64,000 nucleotides of DNA, taken from the NCBI RefSeq assembly GCF_037971845.1, contig NZ_CP150227.1, positions 3,534,001-3,598,000 of the forward strand. Reading direction: 5' to 3'. Below, piece by piece: positions 8,708-18,830 of this stretch (position 1 is the first letter of the stretch; every line of letters starts with the position of its first letter). The notes below the pieces were generated by a model. The model was not told the origin of the DNA, searched no databases, and was given only the letters and a program-made list of their open reading frames with translations. Position numbers and translations under genes: made by a program. This DNA is from Paenibacillus sp. FSL R5-0766 (lineage in GTDB: Bacteria; Bacillota; Bacilli; Paenibacillales; Paenibacillaceae).

Positions 8708-10348
8708 TTAAACCGGCAGATTTTCCCGATATTCCTGCGGTGTAAGATCATAAAATTTCTTGAAAACTCGAATGAAATATGCGGTATTGTTGTAACCGAC
8801 AAGTTCTGCAATCTCAAACACTTTGGCGGTTGATGTTCGCAAATGATAGGCTGCTTTCTCCATTCTTAACCGGTACACATAGGCAGTAAGTGCTTCACCT
8901 GTCTCCGCCTTGTATACCTTGGACAAGTAGACTGGATGCAGATGCACATGGTCGGCAATTGCAGGCAGTGATACATCTCCAGCCAGATGAAGGTCGACAA
9001 AACTTTTGACGCTGCGCACAATGGTGCTGTGATTGTCTCTAAGCTCTTGTTCAGCATCATCTCGTATGTAATGAAGTGTACGCACGGACCAGTCCTGTAG
9101 CTGCTGCGCAGTGGAATAGCTGGGAGCTTGAAAGTAACGATAGGACTCTGCTGGAATCAAAGAAGAGATTTGTTTGCCATTTTTATGAATGATGTACGCA
9201 AACGCGCCCGCTATAGCAAAATACACCTCAAAGGTTGACTCGGCAATATCATGATGTTCATTGGAATGCAGCAGTTCCGCAAAAATGTGTTCGATTTTCT
9301 GTTCCACATCCTCAAAGCGACCAGCTTCGAGCAGGCTAATCAACGTTGGTGGCTGATACAGCGACCTAATCGTATGTAGAGGGTTAGCATCCGTTTCATC
9401 AGAAGCGGTAACAAACAAACCTTGCACCTGACCCATCCGTTTACGCATGGACATAACCGTTCGCTCATAGAGTTCTCCAATTTCGTGGGGAAACTTGCCC
9501 CAACTGGAGACGGAAATGGATATTGCACCTTTCAGGTATAACTGAACATTGGTTTGAATCTGGGCCGCATACTGCTCAAGCAGGGTCTGAGGCGTCTCGC
9601 TCCTGCTATAACTCATCGTTGTGGAATGTTTCATGCTTACCAGAACGACAATGTAATCGTGCACGTCACGTGTATGCCAGATATGAAAATGATTATGCAT
9701 CACTTCACTTATGATATTACATATCGCATATTCCATTAGAGCCAGGTCGCCGTGTGCCATATCGGATAGATGTTTCTCCATACGGATAATCAGCATGCCG
9801 AGATCCTCTCCTACGGAGTAGGGAAGCTCCAGCAGATCAAGCTTGTCTGCCAGCGTCTTCTGATCATAGACTTTTCCAGTCAGCAACTCATGCAGCATCG
9901 TGGATTGAAGCAATGGCAGATGATCCTGAAAGGCGTGTAAGGCTCTTTGATGAGATGCTGCTGTTTCCCACTTTTCTTTAATTCGATGAACAAGACGCTG
10001 CACGGATTCGATCAGATCTTCATCGCTAACAGGTTTCAGCAAGTAATCAAAGCTTTCCTGCGCAATGGCCTGTTTCGCATATTCAAAGTCGGCGTGACCT
10101 GATAAAAGAATTGTCTGCACATGAGGCCACTTTTCATGAATCGCTGTAATCAGTGCAATGCCTGACATTTCGGGCATACGTATATCCGTAATTACAATGT
10201 CAATGTCGTGGTTGTCCATAATTTCCAGCGCTACTGCACCGGATAATGCTTCATGGACTGTACCGATCCCGCAGCTTTCCCACGGAATGGTCTCTGCCAG
10301 CGTTTCCACGACGGAACGTTCATCGTCAACTAATAATATTTGCAGCAT
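8708..10348 (-). CDS. YesN-type response regulator (receiver + AraC)
   Basis: A 546-residue cytoplasmic activator. An N-terminal receiver domain (1-125) has phospho-acceptor Asp55 (IVITDIRMPEMSG) and Lys in LLKPVSD. A middle region of about 300 residues follows, then a C-terminal double helix-turn-helix of AraC type (about 440-540; ending DLTPQEYRENL). I place the start at ATG 10348, preceded by AGGTGA, rather than at an in-frame codon 36 bases upstream. It follows the YesM-type kinase by 11 nt in the same operon. By family precedent it should activate the adjacent transport genes; the repeated 17-bp motif is a candidate site. Confidence 0.92.
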   Translation of the reverse strand: MLQILLVDDERSVVETLAETIPWESCGIGTVHEALSGAVALEIMDNHDIDIVITDIRMPEMSGIALITAIHEKWPHVQTILLSGHADFEYAKQAIAQESFDYLLKPVSDEDLIESVQRLVHRIKEKWETAASHQRALHAFQDHLPLLQSTMLHELLTGKVYDQKTLADKLDLLELPYSVGEDLGMLIIRMEKHLSDMAHGDLALMEYAICNIISEVMHNHFHIWHTRDVHDYIVVLVSMKHSTTMSYSRSETPQTLLEQYAAQIQTNVQLYLKGAISISVSSWGKFPHEIGELYERTVMSMRKRMGQVQGLFVTASDETDANPLHTIRSLYQPPTLISLLEAGRFEDVEQKIEHIFAELLHSNEHHDIAESTFEVYFAIAGAFAYIIHKNGKQISSLIPAESYRYFQAPSYSTAQQLQDWSVRTLHYIRDDAEQELRDNHSTIVRSVKSFVDLHLAGDVSLPAIADHVHLHPVYLSKVYKAETGEALTAYVYRLRMEKAAYHLRTSTAKVFEIAELVGYNNTAYFIRVFKKFYDLTPQEYRENLPV

Positions 10349-10359
10349 GGGTCGTTCAC

Positions 10360-12069
10360 CTACTTGTCTGTATTGTCGTGCCACGTGATGTTAACTTTAA
10401 TCCCACCCATTGAAGAATGATCATAAGATAGTCCAGATCCTTCACCGTACAGAAAAGATAAACGCTGATGGACATTCCATGTACCACATCCCATATTCTC
10501 ATCCAGCGGTTTAAGAAGATTATCTCTCAGATGATCAAGCTGTTTCTCAGACATGCCAAGCCCGCTGTCCTCCACGGTAATCGTGTACACATCATCCTCG
10601 CAGTCCGCATAGATTTTAATCTCACCATCTACCGATTTGGGCTCCAGACCATGAATAATAGCGTTCTCAATAATAGGCTGGAGGGTTAGTCTGGGAACTG
10701 TTTTATCTAAAATATCATGGGGCACGTCGATTGTAAAATGCATTCGTTCCAGACGAAGTGACTGGATTTCCAAATAATTTTTGACCATCGTCAGCTCTTC
10801 ACGAAGCGTGGCTTGATCCTTTTCGGACCTGGTTATGTATCGGTAATACTCCCCCAGATTCAGTGCCATGGCTACCACGGCCTTTTCATTTTTCATTCGG
10901 GCCATGTTCTTGATATAGAACAGACAGTTATATAGAAAATGCGGATTAATCTGCGATTGCAACTGTTTGAGCGTGGCTTCCCGACTTCTTAATTTCTCCT
11001 CATATACATTCTCGATTAATTCTTGAATTCGTTGAGCCATGATGTTGAAACGTGCAAATAACAAGCTGAACTCATTGCGTGCAGAATGATGAAGCCGAAC
11101 GGAAAAGTCCCCGGTGGACAGGCGATTCGTCCCTTTCACCAACTGTAAGAGTGGAAGCTGCACACTTCGGTAGAGTGTATATAATACAACAACGCTCATC
11201 ACGATCAGAACGGCAATTGAAGCATAAAAAAGATTCCGGCTGCTCGTAATCGGTTTCAAAATTTGCTGCATAGGCACATAGTCAACATAATACCAGCCGA
11301 GGCTCTTGGATTGAATATAAGAGACGTAATATTCCGTTTTGTTCAACGTTGTACTGAATCCACCGCTGGCCTGCAGTTTTGCTTCTTTCAGAGAAGGGAG
11401 AATTGCGTTCAAGGTTTCTTTTCCAGAACTATTGCTGATTAATCCATAATCGGGATGGAACATAAACGGGTCACCTTTATTATTTAACTTGTTTTGATTA
11501 AGAAGTGCAGTTAAGTGATGAACTGGAAAACTGATTTTGGTAATCAATCTGGCTTTGCTAGGTCTCGCCATCGCTGTCGTTGGATCGGTAGTGTACCAGA
11601 TAAACTGATTGTCGGCATAGGTCCAGGATTGCGAGAGAGGCTCCTTAAATTCATCATCCCTGTAAGGAATGTAAGCATAATAATCCGTTGATATCACTTT
11701 TTGCATCCTTGGGAAGTATAGTGTGATGGTCGAATGCCATTTGCTTGCTGCGTTGTACAGATTCATTTTCTCCAGAATGGCACTTCCAACTTTCACACGT
11801 TCATAGGGAATGTCCTTGTAGTCGGGGCGTTGATATTCCTGAATACTCGAATCTTGCCCAATAGACATCCCATACAATGACAATTGGTAAATGTTGGATT
11901 CTACTGAATCAGCAAATGTTGAGAGATGATTCATCGTATTGTTCTGAATCTCGTGTTCGATAACACGCACGCTTTCCCGGTTCGAGTATGTATAGAGAAA
12001 CAGCACCAGAATAAGCAGCATCACAAACAACAGTGTAATTTTGGTAAAGACATTCAAGCGTGTGAACAA
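10360..12069 (-). CDS. YesM-type sensor histidine kinase
   Basis: A 569-residue membrane kinase. A first transmembrane helix (about 9-28), an extracellular dCACHE-like sensor (about 30-280) and a second helix (about 283-303) precede a HAMP domain. A His_kinase domain follows, with phospho-acceptor His377 in QINPHFLYN, then a HATPase domain with the N-box PIIENAIIHG and DSGLGMSE. The start is TTG at 12069, supported by AGGAGG 7 nt upstream. It probably senses the imported sugar, alone or with the binding lipoprotein, and phosphorylates the YesN protein encoded next. It is divergent from the permease genes. Confidence 0.93.
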   Translation of the reverse strand: MFTRLNVFTKITLLFVMLLILVLFLYTYSNRESVRVIEHEIQNNTMNHLSTFADSVESNIYQLSLYGMSIGQDSSIQEYQRPDYKDIPYERVKVGSAILEKMNLYNAASKWHSTITLYFPRMQKVISTDYYAYIPYRDDEFKEPLSQSWTYADNQFIWYTTDPTTAMARPSKARLITKISFPVHHLTALLNQNKLNNKGDPFMFHPDYGLISNSSGKETLNAILPSLKEAKLQASGGFSTTLNKTEYYVSYIQSKSLGWYYVDYVPMQQILKPITSSRNLFYASIAVLIVMSVVVLYTLYRSVQLPLLQLVKGTNRLSTGDFSVRLHHSARNEFSLLFARFNIMAQRIQELIENVYEEKLRSREATLKQLQSQINPHFLYNCLFYIKNMARMKNEKAVVAMALNLGEYYRYITRSEKDQATLREELTMVKNYLEIQSLRLERMHFTIDVPHDILDKTVPRLTLQPIIENAIIHGLEPKSVDGEIKIYADCEDDVYTITVEDSGLGMSEKQLDHLRDNLLKPLDENMGCGTWNVHQRLSFLYGEGSGLSYDHSSMGGIKVNITWHDNTDK

Positions 12070-12108
12070 AGTCCAACCTCCTTAATCTTATTAAAATATT
12101 GATATCGT

Positions 12109-12125
12109 TGTTGCAATATTAGGAT
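12109..12125 (+). promoter_or_regulatory. Shared 17-bp motif, copy 2 (kinase/permease divergent region)
   Basis: TGTTGCAATATTAGGAT lies in the 146-bp divergent region, 40 bp from the kinase start and about 90 bp from the permease start. It differs by one base from the copy before the binding-protein gene. The spacing suits control of both transport transcripts by one regulator. Confidence 0.45.
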
Positions 12126-12215
12126 ATAGATCACAAATTTCCATTGCTATAATTTTAATATACAAGTTCACGATGACTTGTAAAATACAAAATTTAGAAC
12201 ATGGGGGATGCAGGA

Positions 12216-13166
12216 GTGAAGGAACATACGTTAGAAACGCCGCATAAACGGCGCTCCACCAGGGTTAAACAGCGCTGGAATATGCAACGGAACTGGACCT
12301 TGCATATGATGCTCATTCCAGCTGTATTGCTGGCACTGGTGTTTCAGTACATACCGATGGGCGGCATTGTAATTGCTTTTCAGGATTTCAAACCATACTT
12401 GGGATTTTCTGAATCCAAATGGGTGGGTTGGGACAATTTCCGATATTTATTTTTATATCCGGACGTAGGTCAGGTGATCTGGAATACGCTGGTCATTGCA
12501 TTTTTCAAAATCATAGCAGGACTATTCGCTCCATTCCTGTTTGCCATTTTGCTCAATGAAGTACGCTTGACGGCATTCAAGAGAGTAAGTCAAACGCTTG
12601 TGTATCTACCGCATTTCCTATCATGGGTTATTCTCGGTGGTATTCTGCTCGATATCCTGTCTCCTCAGGGCGGCATGGTCAACCAGCTTGTCGTAGCCTT
12701 TGGAGGAGAACCGATCTTCTTCCTGGGAGACGGTACATGGTTCCGAATAACGCTGATCCTCAGTGATGTGTGGAAAGAATTTGGTTTTGGTACGATCGTA
12801 TTTCTGGCTTCTCTCTCAGGAATTAATCCCGCACTCTACGAGGCTGCCGAGGTGGATGGGGCCAACCGATTTAAACAGACGCTGCACATTACGATTCCGG
12901 CATTAATGCCGATTACAATCGTACTGATGACACTCTCTATCGGCAACATCTTGAACGCCGGTTTTGATCAGGTGTTCAACTTGTACAATCCACTTGTGTA
13001 TGACAAAGGCGACATCATTGACACCTTTGTATATCGACTCGGGATTCTGAACGGGAAGATGAGTTTTGCCACAGCAGTAGGATTGTTCAAATCTGTGGTT
13101 GCTACCATTTTGATTGTTATATCTTACAGAATGGCTTACAAACTAGCTAATTATCGAGTTTTCTAG
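12216..13166 (+). CDS. Sugar ABC transporter permease (LplB-type)
   Basis: A membrane permease of about 316 residues with six predicted helices and the cytoplasmic EAA loop (EAAEVDGANRFKQTLHI, about residue 213) that contacts the ATPase. It belongs to the LplB branch of carbohydrate permeases. I prefer the GTG at 12216, with GGGGG 8 nt upstream; an ATG at 12201 is in frame but has no ribosome site. The partner permease follows after 15 nt. With the binding lipoprotein at 6866 it should import oligosaccharides released from beta-glucan. The ATPase is not encoded here. Confidence 0.92.
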   Translation: MKEHTLETPHKRRSTRVKQRWNMQRNWTLHMMLIPAVLLALVFQYIPMGGIVIAFQDFKPYLGFSESKWVGWDNFRYLFLYPDVGQVIWNTLVIAFFKIIAGLFAPFLFAILLNEVRLTAFKRVSQTLVYLPHFLSWVILGGILLDILSPQGGMVNQLVVAFGGEPIFFLGDGTWFRITLILSDVWKEFGFGTIVFLASLSGINPALYEAAEVDGANRFKQTLHITIPALMPITIVLMTLSIGNILNAGFDQVFNLYNPLVYDKGDIIDTFVYRLGILNGKMSFATAVGLFKSVVATILIVISYRMAYKLANYRVF

Positions 13167-13181
13167 AGAGGAGAAAAGGGC

Positions 13182-14060
13182 TTGTATTATAAAACAAAAG
13201 GATACCGCATATTCAGCATCGCTAACTATACTTTTCTTGGGATATTATCGATACTCTGCATTTTACCAATTATTCATATATTGGCTGTTTCATTCAGCAG
13301 TATGGCGCCAGCATCATCAAACCTGGTTACCTTCTGGCCCATCGGGTTCACAACCGACGCATATGTGAAAACATTCGGGAATTCAAACTTCATCAACTCC
13401 TTGATCGTATCACTTAAACGGACTGTAATTGCAACGATCATTGGTATGGTCATCATGCTCATAACCGCATTTCCGTTGTCAAAGGAAGATATCAGTTTTA
13501 AAGGTCGCTCCTTATATACATGGTTTTTCGTATTTACCATTTTGTTCAGCGGCGGTTTGATTCCAAGTTACATTCTGATCCAGAAGCTTGGCTTGATGAA
13601 TACAATCTGGGCGCTTATTCTGCCTGGCGCACTGTCCGTGTGGAACGTTATTCTCATGATGAACTTCTTCCGCGGTCTGCCCAAAGAACTTGAGGAAGCA
13701 GCTTATTTGGATGGAGCAGGTCATATCAAAACGTTGATTCTGGTCTACGTACCGCTTTCACTTCCAGCTATCGCAACCTTGTCCTTATTTACGATGGTGT
13801 ATCAGTGGAACTCCTGGTTCGACGGCATGATCTATATGTCTGATATTAAAAATTATCCACTTGCTTCTCTATTACAGACCATTATTGTTCAGCAAGATCT
13901 CAGCAAAATCAACGTCGATCCTTCCATGTTGGAGAATATCTCGCAGCGAACCGTACGCGCAGCACAGATCTTTATCGGCGCGCTTCCGATCCTGATGGTA
14001 TACCCGTTTTTACAACGTTTCTTCGTTAAGGGGATCGTTATTGGAGCAGTTAAGGAATAG
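13182..14060 (+). CDS. Sugar ABC transporter permease (YtcP/LplC-type)
   Basis: A 292-residue permease, second half of the membrane channel with the LplB-type partner. Six helices are predicted and the EAA loop reads EEAAYLDGAGHIKTLILV (about residue 175). The C-terminal ending KGIVIGAVKE is typical of YtcP-like permeases. The start is TTG, backed by AGAGGAGA. It lies 15 nt after the first permease and 43 bp before the SLH-GH16 gene, so all three are likely one transcript. Confidence 0.92.
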   Translation: MYYKTKGYRIFSIANYTFLGILSILCILPIIHILAVSFSSMAPASSNLVTFWPIGFTTDAYVKTFGNSNFINSLIVSLKRTVIATIIGMVIMLITAFPLSKEDISFKGRSLYTWFFVFTILFSGGLIPSYILIQKLGLMNTIWALILPGALSVWNVILMMNFFRGLPKELEEAAYLDGAGHIKTLILVYVPLSLPAIATLSLFTMVYQWNSWFDGMIYMSDIKNYPLASLLQTIIVQQDLSKINVDPSMLENISQRTVRAAQIFIGALPILMVYPFLQRFFVKGIVIGAVKE

Positions 14061-14103
14061 GTTATGCAAATGCAAGGATAACTGAGCTGAGGGAGGAAGA
14101 AGG

Positions 14104-17100
14104 ATGAGAAAAGGACTGGCATGTATGGTGGCATGGAGTTTAATGGCTTCTCTCGTTTATCCAGCAACTGCTGGAGCAGAAAGTGTACAGGGTCAAGCGG
14201 AGGTGGGAAATGTGCAGGCAAAAAGCCTGCACTTCTCTGTTCCCTATACAGACCTGACGGGGCATTGGTCACAATCTGCAGTTACACGTTTGCAAGACTT
14301 GAATTTATTGAAAGGTTATACGGACGGTACGTTCAAGCCCAGTCAGGTCATTAGCCGAGCTGAATTCGTCATGATTCTGGATCGGGCCTTTGGTTTCACC
14401 GGTAATGCGGCGACTGGTTCATATGCGGATATGACTTCAGACGATTGGTACTATGACGTGATGGTACGAGCGAATGGTTCTGGCATCATCGAAGGGACAG
14501 ACCGTGAACATCTGTCACCACAACAACCGATTACACGCCAAGATGCAGCGGTTATGGTAGATCGAGCTTTTCAACTTTCAGCGGTTACAAATGAAGATAG
14601 TGAACAATTGAAATTTCAGGATGCAGATGATATTTCCGGTTATGCAAAGAAAGCGCTTACCTATCTGGTGAACGAAAATATTCTTAAAGGTTTCCAAGGC
14701 AAATTAAATCCCAAAGCCCCGATTACACGAGCGGAGACGGCAGAGTTACTGTCAGCGATGATTGCAGATGTAAAAAGCACTCCTGGAACATATGAGTCCC
14801 GGGTAGATGGCAACTTGATTATTAAATCGACGGATGTCACGTTGAAAAATATGATTGTTAATGGAAATCTGCTGCTGGCAGAAGGCATAGGCGAGGGATC
14901 TGTTGTTCTTCAGGGCGTAACTGTTACAGGAAGTGTCATCATTAAAGGCGGAGGCAGTCATTCCATCAACATTAACAACTCCAAGCTGAAGCGAGTAGTC
15001 GTTGACAAACGTGGGGAACCCGTCAGAGTTGCCATTACGGAAGAAAGCAACATTCAGGAGATGCATGTAAAGCAGAAATCCATTCTGGAGATCTCTTCAA
15101 ACAGCCTGATTGATTCCATGAATATTCATGCAGAAGCGAGTCAGACTCGAATGGATACCAAAGGTACGATCCAAAAATTGAGTGTAGATGCCGATGATGT
15201 TGTGATCAACGGAGAGAAAGTAAAACAAGGATTGCGCACATCCATGGTGGGTGAAGCCCAACAACCTGCTTCATCGCAGCCTGGTGGTTCAACAAATGTG
15301 ACAAGTACACCTACACCATCTTCTCCAGACGGGCAATCACCGTCTACACCATCAACACCAAGCAATCCTGCGGGCGAAAAACCGGTTCCAGCAACAACGA
15401 TTCCGCATGATCAATGGGAGCTGGTCTGGAATGATGAGTTTAACGGGCCTTCGATTGATGCTTCCAAATGGACCGTGCAGGATACAGGACTCGTTTATAA
15501 CAATGAAATGCAATATTATAGCCCCGATAACACTCGCATTACAAAAGATCAGAATCGAAGCGTGTTGCAGATTGAAGCAAAAAAGGGTCCGAAAAACGGT
15601 AAAGATTACAGCTCTGGCAAACTGATCTCCATGGGAAAAGGCGACTGGACCTACGGTAAAGTAGTTGTACGTGCGAAGCTTCCGATTGAAAAAGGCATGT
15701 GGCCTGCCATATGGATGATGCCAACAGATGAAGCACATTATGGTGGATGGCCTGCCTCTGGAGAAATCGATATTATGGAGCTAATTGGTGGCAAAGAGAG
15801 TAATAACAAGGTATATAGCACATTGCATTATGACAGTGTGAAGCCTGTCGGTTCCCATGGACATGATCAGGGAAGCCTTACTCTTCCGAAGGGAGAAACT
15901 TTTACTGACGATTATCATGATTTCCAGGTGGAATGGTTGCCGGGTATGATTCGTTTCTATGTGGATGGAAAGCTACATCATGAAGTGACCAACTGGCAAA
16001 CGAAGGCCGCGGGCCAACCCGAGTATTATACGTTCCCTGCACCATTTGATCGTCCATTCTATCTGATTCTGAATCTGGCAGTTGGAGGAGACTGGCCGGG
16101 GGCACCTGAAAGCAACTTCACTTCCGAAAAGATGAATGTTGATTTTGTGCGAGTATATTCTTACAAAAATCTAGACACATGGCCTGATGTAACAACAAAT
16201 CCCATCGAGCCTGCACAACAGCGTGACCCACAAGCCGATGGCAATCAAATATACAATGATCGTTTTGCGGAAGGGTCTGCAGACAATGGAGTGCCTCTTC
16301 AGTGGAAATTCATCACAAATGCTGATGGAGCTGGCAGTGTCAAAGTTGTAACGGATGAGCAGAAAGGGAAAGCAGCAGAAGTTACCATTGATGCATCGGG
16401 TACTGAAAACTACTCGGTTCAACTCACTCAGATGCCGATGTACATCAAGAAAAACAAAAAGTACAAAATACAATTTGATGCGAAAGCATCTGCTAACCGT
16501 ACAATCATGTCCAAACTGAACCAATTTGAAAAAAGCTGGACCAATTATTCGGGTGATAACACCTTTGAACTCACGACAGATTGGCAATCCTATGACTATA
16601 CCTTCAATATGCGGGATGGCACGGATAACAATGCCAGATTCGAATTTAATCTGGGGTTGGATGATACAACCGTTTCGTTTGCCAATGTCAGACTGATCGA
16701 GGTGGGTGAGGCTGATCCGTTAACTGTCGAACGAAACGCGCTACCTGATGGCAACTTTATTTACAATGGCACATTCGATCAAGGCAAGGAGCGTCTGGGA
16801 TTCTGGTCAAGCAGCATTCAGGACAGTGCGGCAGCCAATATAAGTGTAAATAACTTTTCGAAATTCCCGATTATGGAGCGTCAGCTGGTTGTTGATGTTA
16901 CTCAAACGAATGGTGACCCACAGCAAGTTTCGGTGAACCAATCGGATTTGAAGTTGGAAGCGAATACAACGTATGGTTTCTCCTTAGATGCCAAGGCAGA
17001 TACAACGCGAAGCATCGACATTGATGTTGTCAGTAGTAATGGGCATACAGTACAGGCTCATCAAGGACAAAACCTCTCCTTGAACCAAGAAATGAAAACA

Positions 17101-18561
17101 TTCACTGGAGAAATCATCATTGGAGATGGAGCATCAATCGCACAATCCGAGCTAAGAATGTTATTCGGCAGTACTGAAGGTAAGGTATATGTGGACAATG
17201 TTCGTCTGACGAAACGCGGCAAACCTCTGTCAGTGAATGGCTACGCACATGTACCTGCAACCGAAGCCTGGATGATGCAGGGTTTACAACTGGAGGACTC
17301 CGTAGAAGGAGGAAAACATGTCAGTTACATGGATCAGGGAGATCTGCTGCAATATAAAATCGATGTAGCTCACGACGGAGTATATGTTCTGTCTGCCCGA
17401 ATGGCCAGTGGAAAAAGTGACTCTAGCGTTCGTTTCAGCATCAAAGACGAACAAGGGATAATTGTCGCACAATCTGACCTCAATCTCGGAGATACAGGTG
17501 GATGGCAGAAATACAAAACGGTTTATTTCCCTCCAGTTTCCTTAAATGCAGGAAGCCAATATTATGTTGACTTTGAAGGCGAGAATTATAATACACGCTG
17601 GATAGACATTTCACAAAATAAAGTTCAAAATGGAAAACTTGCAGCAGACCTGAACTACTGGGAGCTGATTCCCGATGTTCTGACAGCCACATATGCAGAA
17701 AATGCCGGCGTGACGATTGACATGCCCGGCACGAGTACGGATTGGTGGGATGCTTTGCTGCAACAAGGTCAGATCAAACTGGATGCAAACAAAACATACC
17801 GACTTACCTTCGAGGCATCTACTTCCAGTCCTAAATCCATGCAAGCGGTTCTTTCTCAGAATGCAGGGGATTTTGTGAAGTATTTTGAAGAAGAAGTAGA
17901 ATTAACCACAGATCAAAAGTCGTATAGTTATACCTTCACCATGGGAGATACCTCAGATTCGGCAGCTATGCTTGCATTTGGATTAGGATATCCGCTTTCT
18001 ACAGGTGAACACTCGATTCACATCCATAACGTGCAATTATATGAAGTTAATCCGAATGCAGATCAAGGAGGTCAGCCAGCTCATGTTAACCTTATTCCTA
18101 ATGGAGACTTCTCCAAAGGTAAGGAAGGTTGGTTTACCCACGCGGACGGTAATGCAGCGGACCTTGAGATGCAAGTTAGCAATCAACAGCTTCAAGCCAA
18201 GATTGGCCATGCAGGCCAGCATCCATGGGATCGTCAAGTCATCAATGAAGGATTTGGCATACAGCAAGGTTTTAAATATAAATTGACGTTTAAAGCCAAA
18301 GCGGAGAAGTCCAGGAAATTGGGTTTGGGGATTGGATGGGTCGATGCAGCTGCCAACTATGAATGGCATGGGTTCTTTGGGGCACGAGTTGATTTGACTC
18401 CAGAAGAACAGGAGTTCACGTTTACTTTTGATGCAACAGAAGACAGCTATGCGAATACTCGAATTTCATTTGATCTGGGTAACATTGATGGTGAGCAAGA
18501 TGGCAACACAACCGTCTCATTATCCGAGGTCAGCTTGATTAATCTGGGTCCTGCCAATTAA
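14104..18561 (+). CDS. SLH-anchored multimodular GH16 beta-glucanase
   Basis: A 1485-residue wall-attached glucanase. Modules in order: signal peptide (1-26); three SLH repeats (about 47-97, 103-158, 168-221) anchoring it to the wall; a repetitive beta-solenoid-like stretch (about 222-385); a Ser/Pro/Thr linker (385-433); a GH16 domain (435-690) with GEIDIMELIGG, nucleophile Glu554 and acid/base Glu559; then four CBM4/9-like jelly-rolls (about 712-867, 880-1039, 1175-1317, 1325-1485) with a CBM6-like module (1042-1165). The GH16 type resembles laminarinases (endo-beta-1,3-glucanase), unlike the lichenase-type enzyme at 5961. It follows the permeases and probably feeds them. Confidence 0.93.
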   Translation: MRKGLACMVAWSLMASLVYPATAGAESVQGQAEVGNVQAKSLHFSVPYTDLTGHWSQSAVTRLQDLNLLKGYTDGTFKPSQVISRAEFVMILDRAFGFTGNAATGSYADMTSDDWYYDVMVRANGSGIIEGTDREHLSPQQPITRQDAAVMVDRAFQLSAVTNEDSEQLKFQDADDISGYAKKALTYLVNENILKGFQGKLNPKAPITRAETAELLSAMIADVKSTPGTYESRVDGNLIIKSTDVTLKNMIVNGNLLLAEGIGEGSVVLQGVTVTGSVIIKGGGSHSININNSKLKRVVVDKRGEPVRVAITEESNIQEMHVKQKSILEISSNSLIDSMNIHAEASQTRMDTKGTIQKLSVDADDVVINGEKVKQGLRTSMVGEAQQPASSQPGGSTNVTSTPTPSSPDGQSPSTPSTPSNPAGEKPVPATTIPHDQWELVWNDEFNGPSIDASKWTVQDTGLVYNNEMQYYSPDNTRITKDQNRSVLQIEAKKGPKNGKDYSSGKLISMGKGDWTYGKVVVRAKLPIEKGMWPAIWMMPTDEAHYGGWPASGEIDIMELIGGKESNNKVYSTLHYDSVKPVGSHGHDQGSLTLPKGETFTDDYHDFQVEWLPGMIRFYVDGKLHHEVTNWQTKAAGQPEYYTFPAPFDRPFYLILNLAVGGDWPGAPESNFTSEKMNVDFVRVYSYKNLDTWPDVTTNPIEPAQQRDPQADGNQIYNDRFAEGSADNGVPLQWKFITNADGAGSVKVVTDEQKGKAAEVTIDASGTENYSVQLTQMPMYIKKNKKYKIQFDAKASANRTIMSKLNQFEKSWTNYSGDNTFELTTDWQSYDYTFNMRDGTDNNARFEFNLGLDDTTVSFANVRLIEVGEADPLTVERNALPDGNFIYNGTFDQGKERLGFWSSSIQDSAAANISVNNFSKFPIMERQLVVDVTQTNGDPQQVSVNQSDLKLEANTTYGFSLDAKADTTRSIDIDVVSSNGHTVQAHQGQNLSLNQEMKTFTGEIIIGDGASIAQSELRMLFGSTEGKVYVDNVRLTKRGKPLSVNGYAHVPATEAWMMQGLQLEDSVEGGKHVSYMDQGDLLQYKIDVAHDGVYVLSARMASGKSDSSVRFSIKDEQGIIVAQSDLNLGDTGGWQKYKTVYFPPVSLNAGSQYYVDFEGENYNTRWIDISQNKVQNGKLAADLNYWELIPDVLTATYAENAGVTIDMPGTSTDWWDALLQQGQIKLDANKTYRLTFEASTSSPKSMQAVLSQNAGDFVKYFEEEVELTTDQKSYSYTFTMGDTSDSAAMLAFGLGYPLSTGEHSIHIHNVQLYEVNPNADQGGQPAHVNLIPNGDFSKGKEGWFTHADGNAADLEMQVSNQQLQAKIGHAGQHPWDRQVINEGFGIQQGFKYKLTFKAKAEKSRKLGLGIGWVDAAANYEWHGFFGARVDLTPEEQEFTFTFDATEDSYANTRISFDLGNIDGEQDGNTTVSLSEVSLINLGPAN

Positions 18562-18623
18562 CTTCTGAATTCTCTATAATTTGTCTTATATGCTTGCCTA
18601 ATTCTCTTATTACCTATGCACGC

Positions 18624-18653
18624 AGAATAAAGTTGTCCAGGAATGACATCATA
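18624..18653 (+). promoter_or_regulatory. Candidate SigG (forespore) promoter
   Basis: AGAATA (18624-18629), a 17-nt spacer and CATCATA (18647-18653) match the SigG pattern (GHATR, 17-18 nt, CATnMTA). Transcription would start near 18660, ahead of the ribosome site at 18681 and the small gene at 18697. Confidence 0.5.
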
Positions 18654-18696
18654 AAGAAGTAGTATACATCTCAGTTTCCAGAGGAGGATATCTTGT

Positions 18697-18825
18697 ATGG
18701 CTGACCAGAAGAAAAGAAAAGAAGCTGCCTGGAAGTCACGAAAGCAAGAACAGCATCCCCATGGCAAAATCAAATCGCTTAAAGAATTATCCAGCGAATA
18801 TGAAGAGAAACCTACTACGAATTAA
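18697..18825 (+). CDS. 42-residue basic protein, candidate minor spore protein
   Basis: A short ORF with a strong GAGGAGG (18681-18687), ATG and its own terminator. The product (42 residues, start MADQKKRKEAAWKSRKQ) is very rich in Lys, Glu and Gln, has no hydrophobic core, and should be unstructured. I do not recognise a named family. Because a SigG-like promoter lies upstream and small, charged, disordered proteins are common in forespores, a minor small acid-soluble spore protein is a reasonable guess. It stands alone between the GH16 gene and the purine permease. Confidence 0.65.
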   Translation: MADQKKRKEAAWKSRKQEQHPHGKIKSLKELSSEYEEKPTTN

Positions 18826-18830
18826 GCAAG

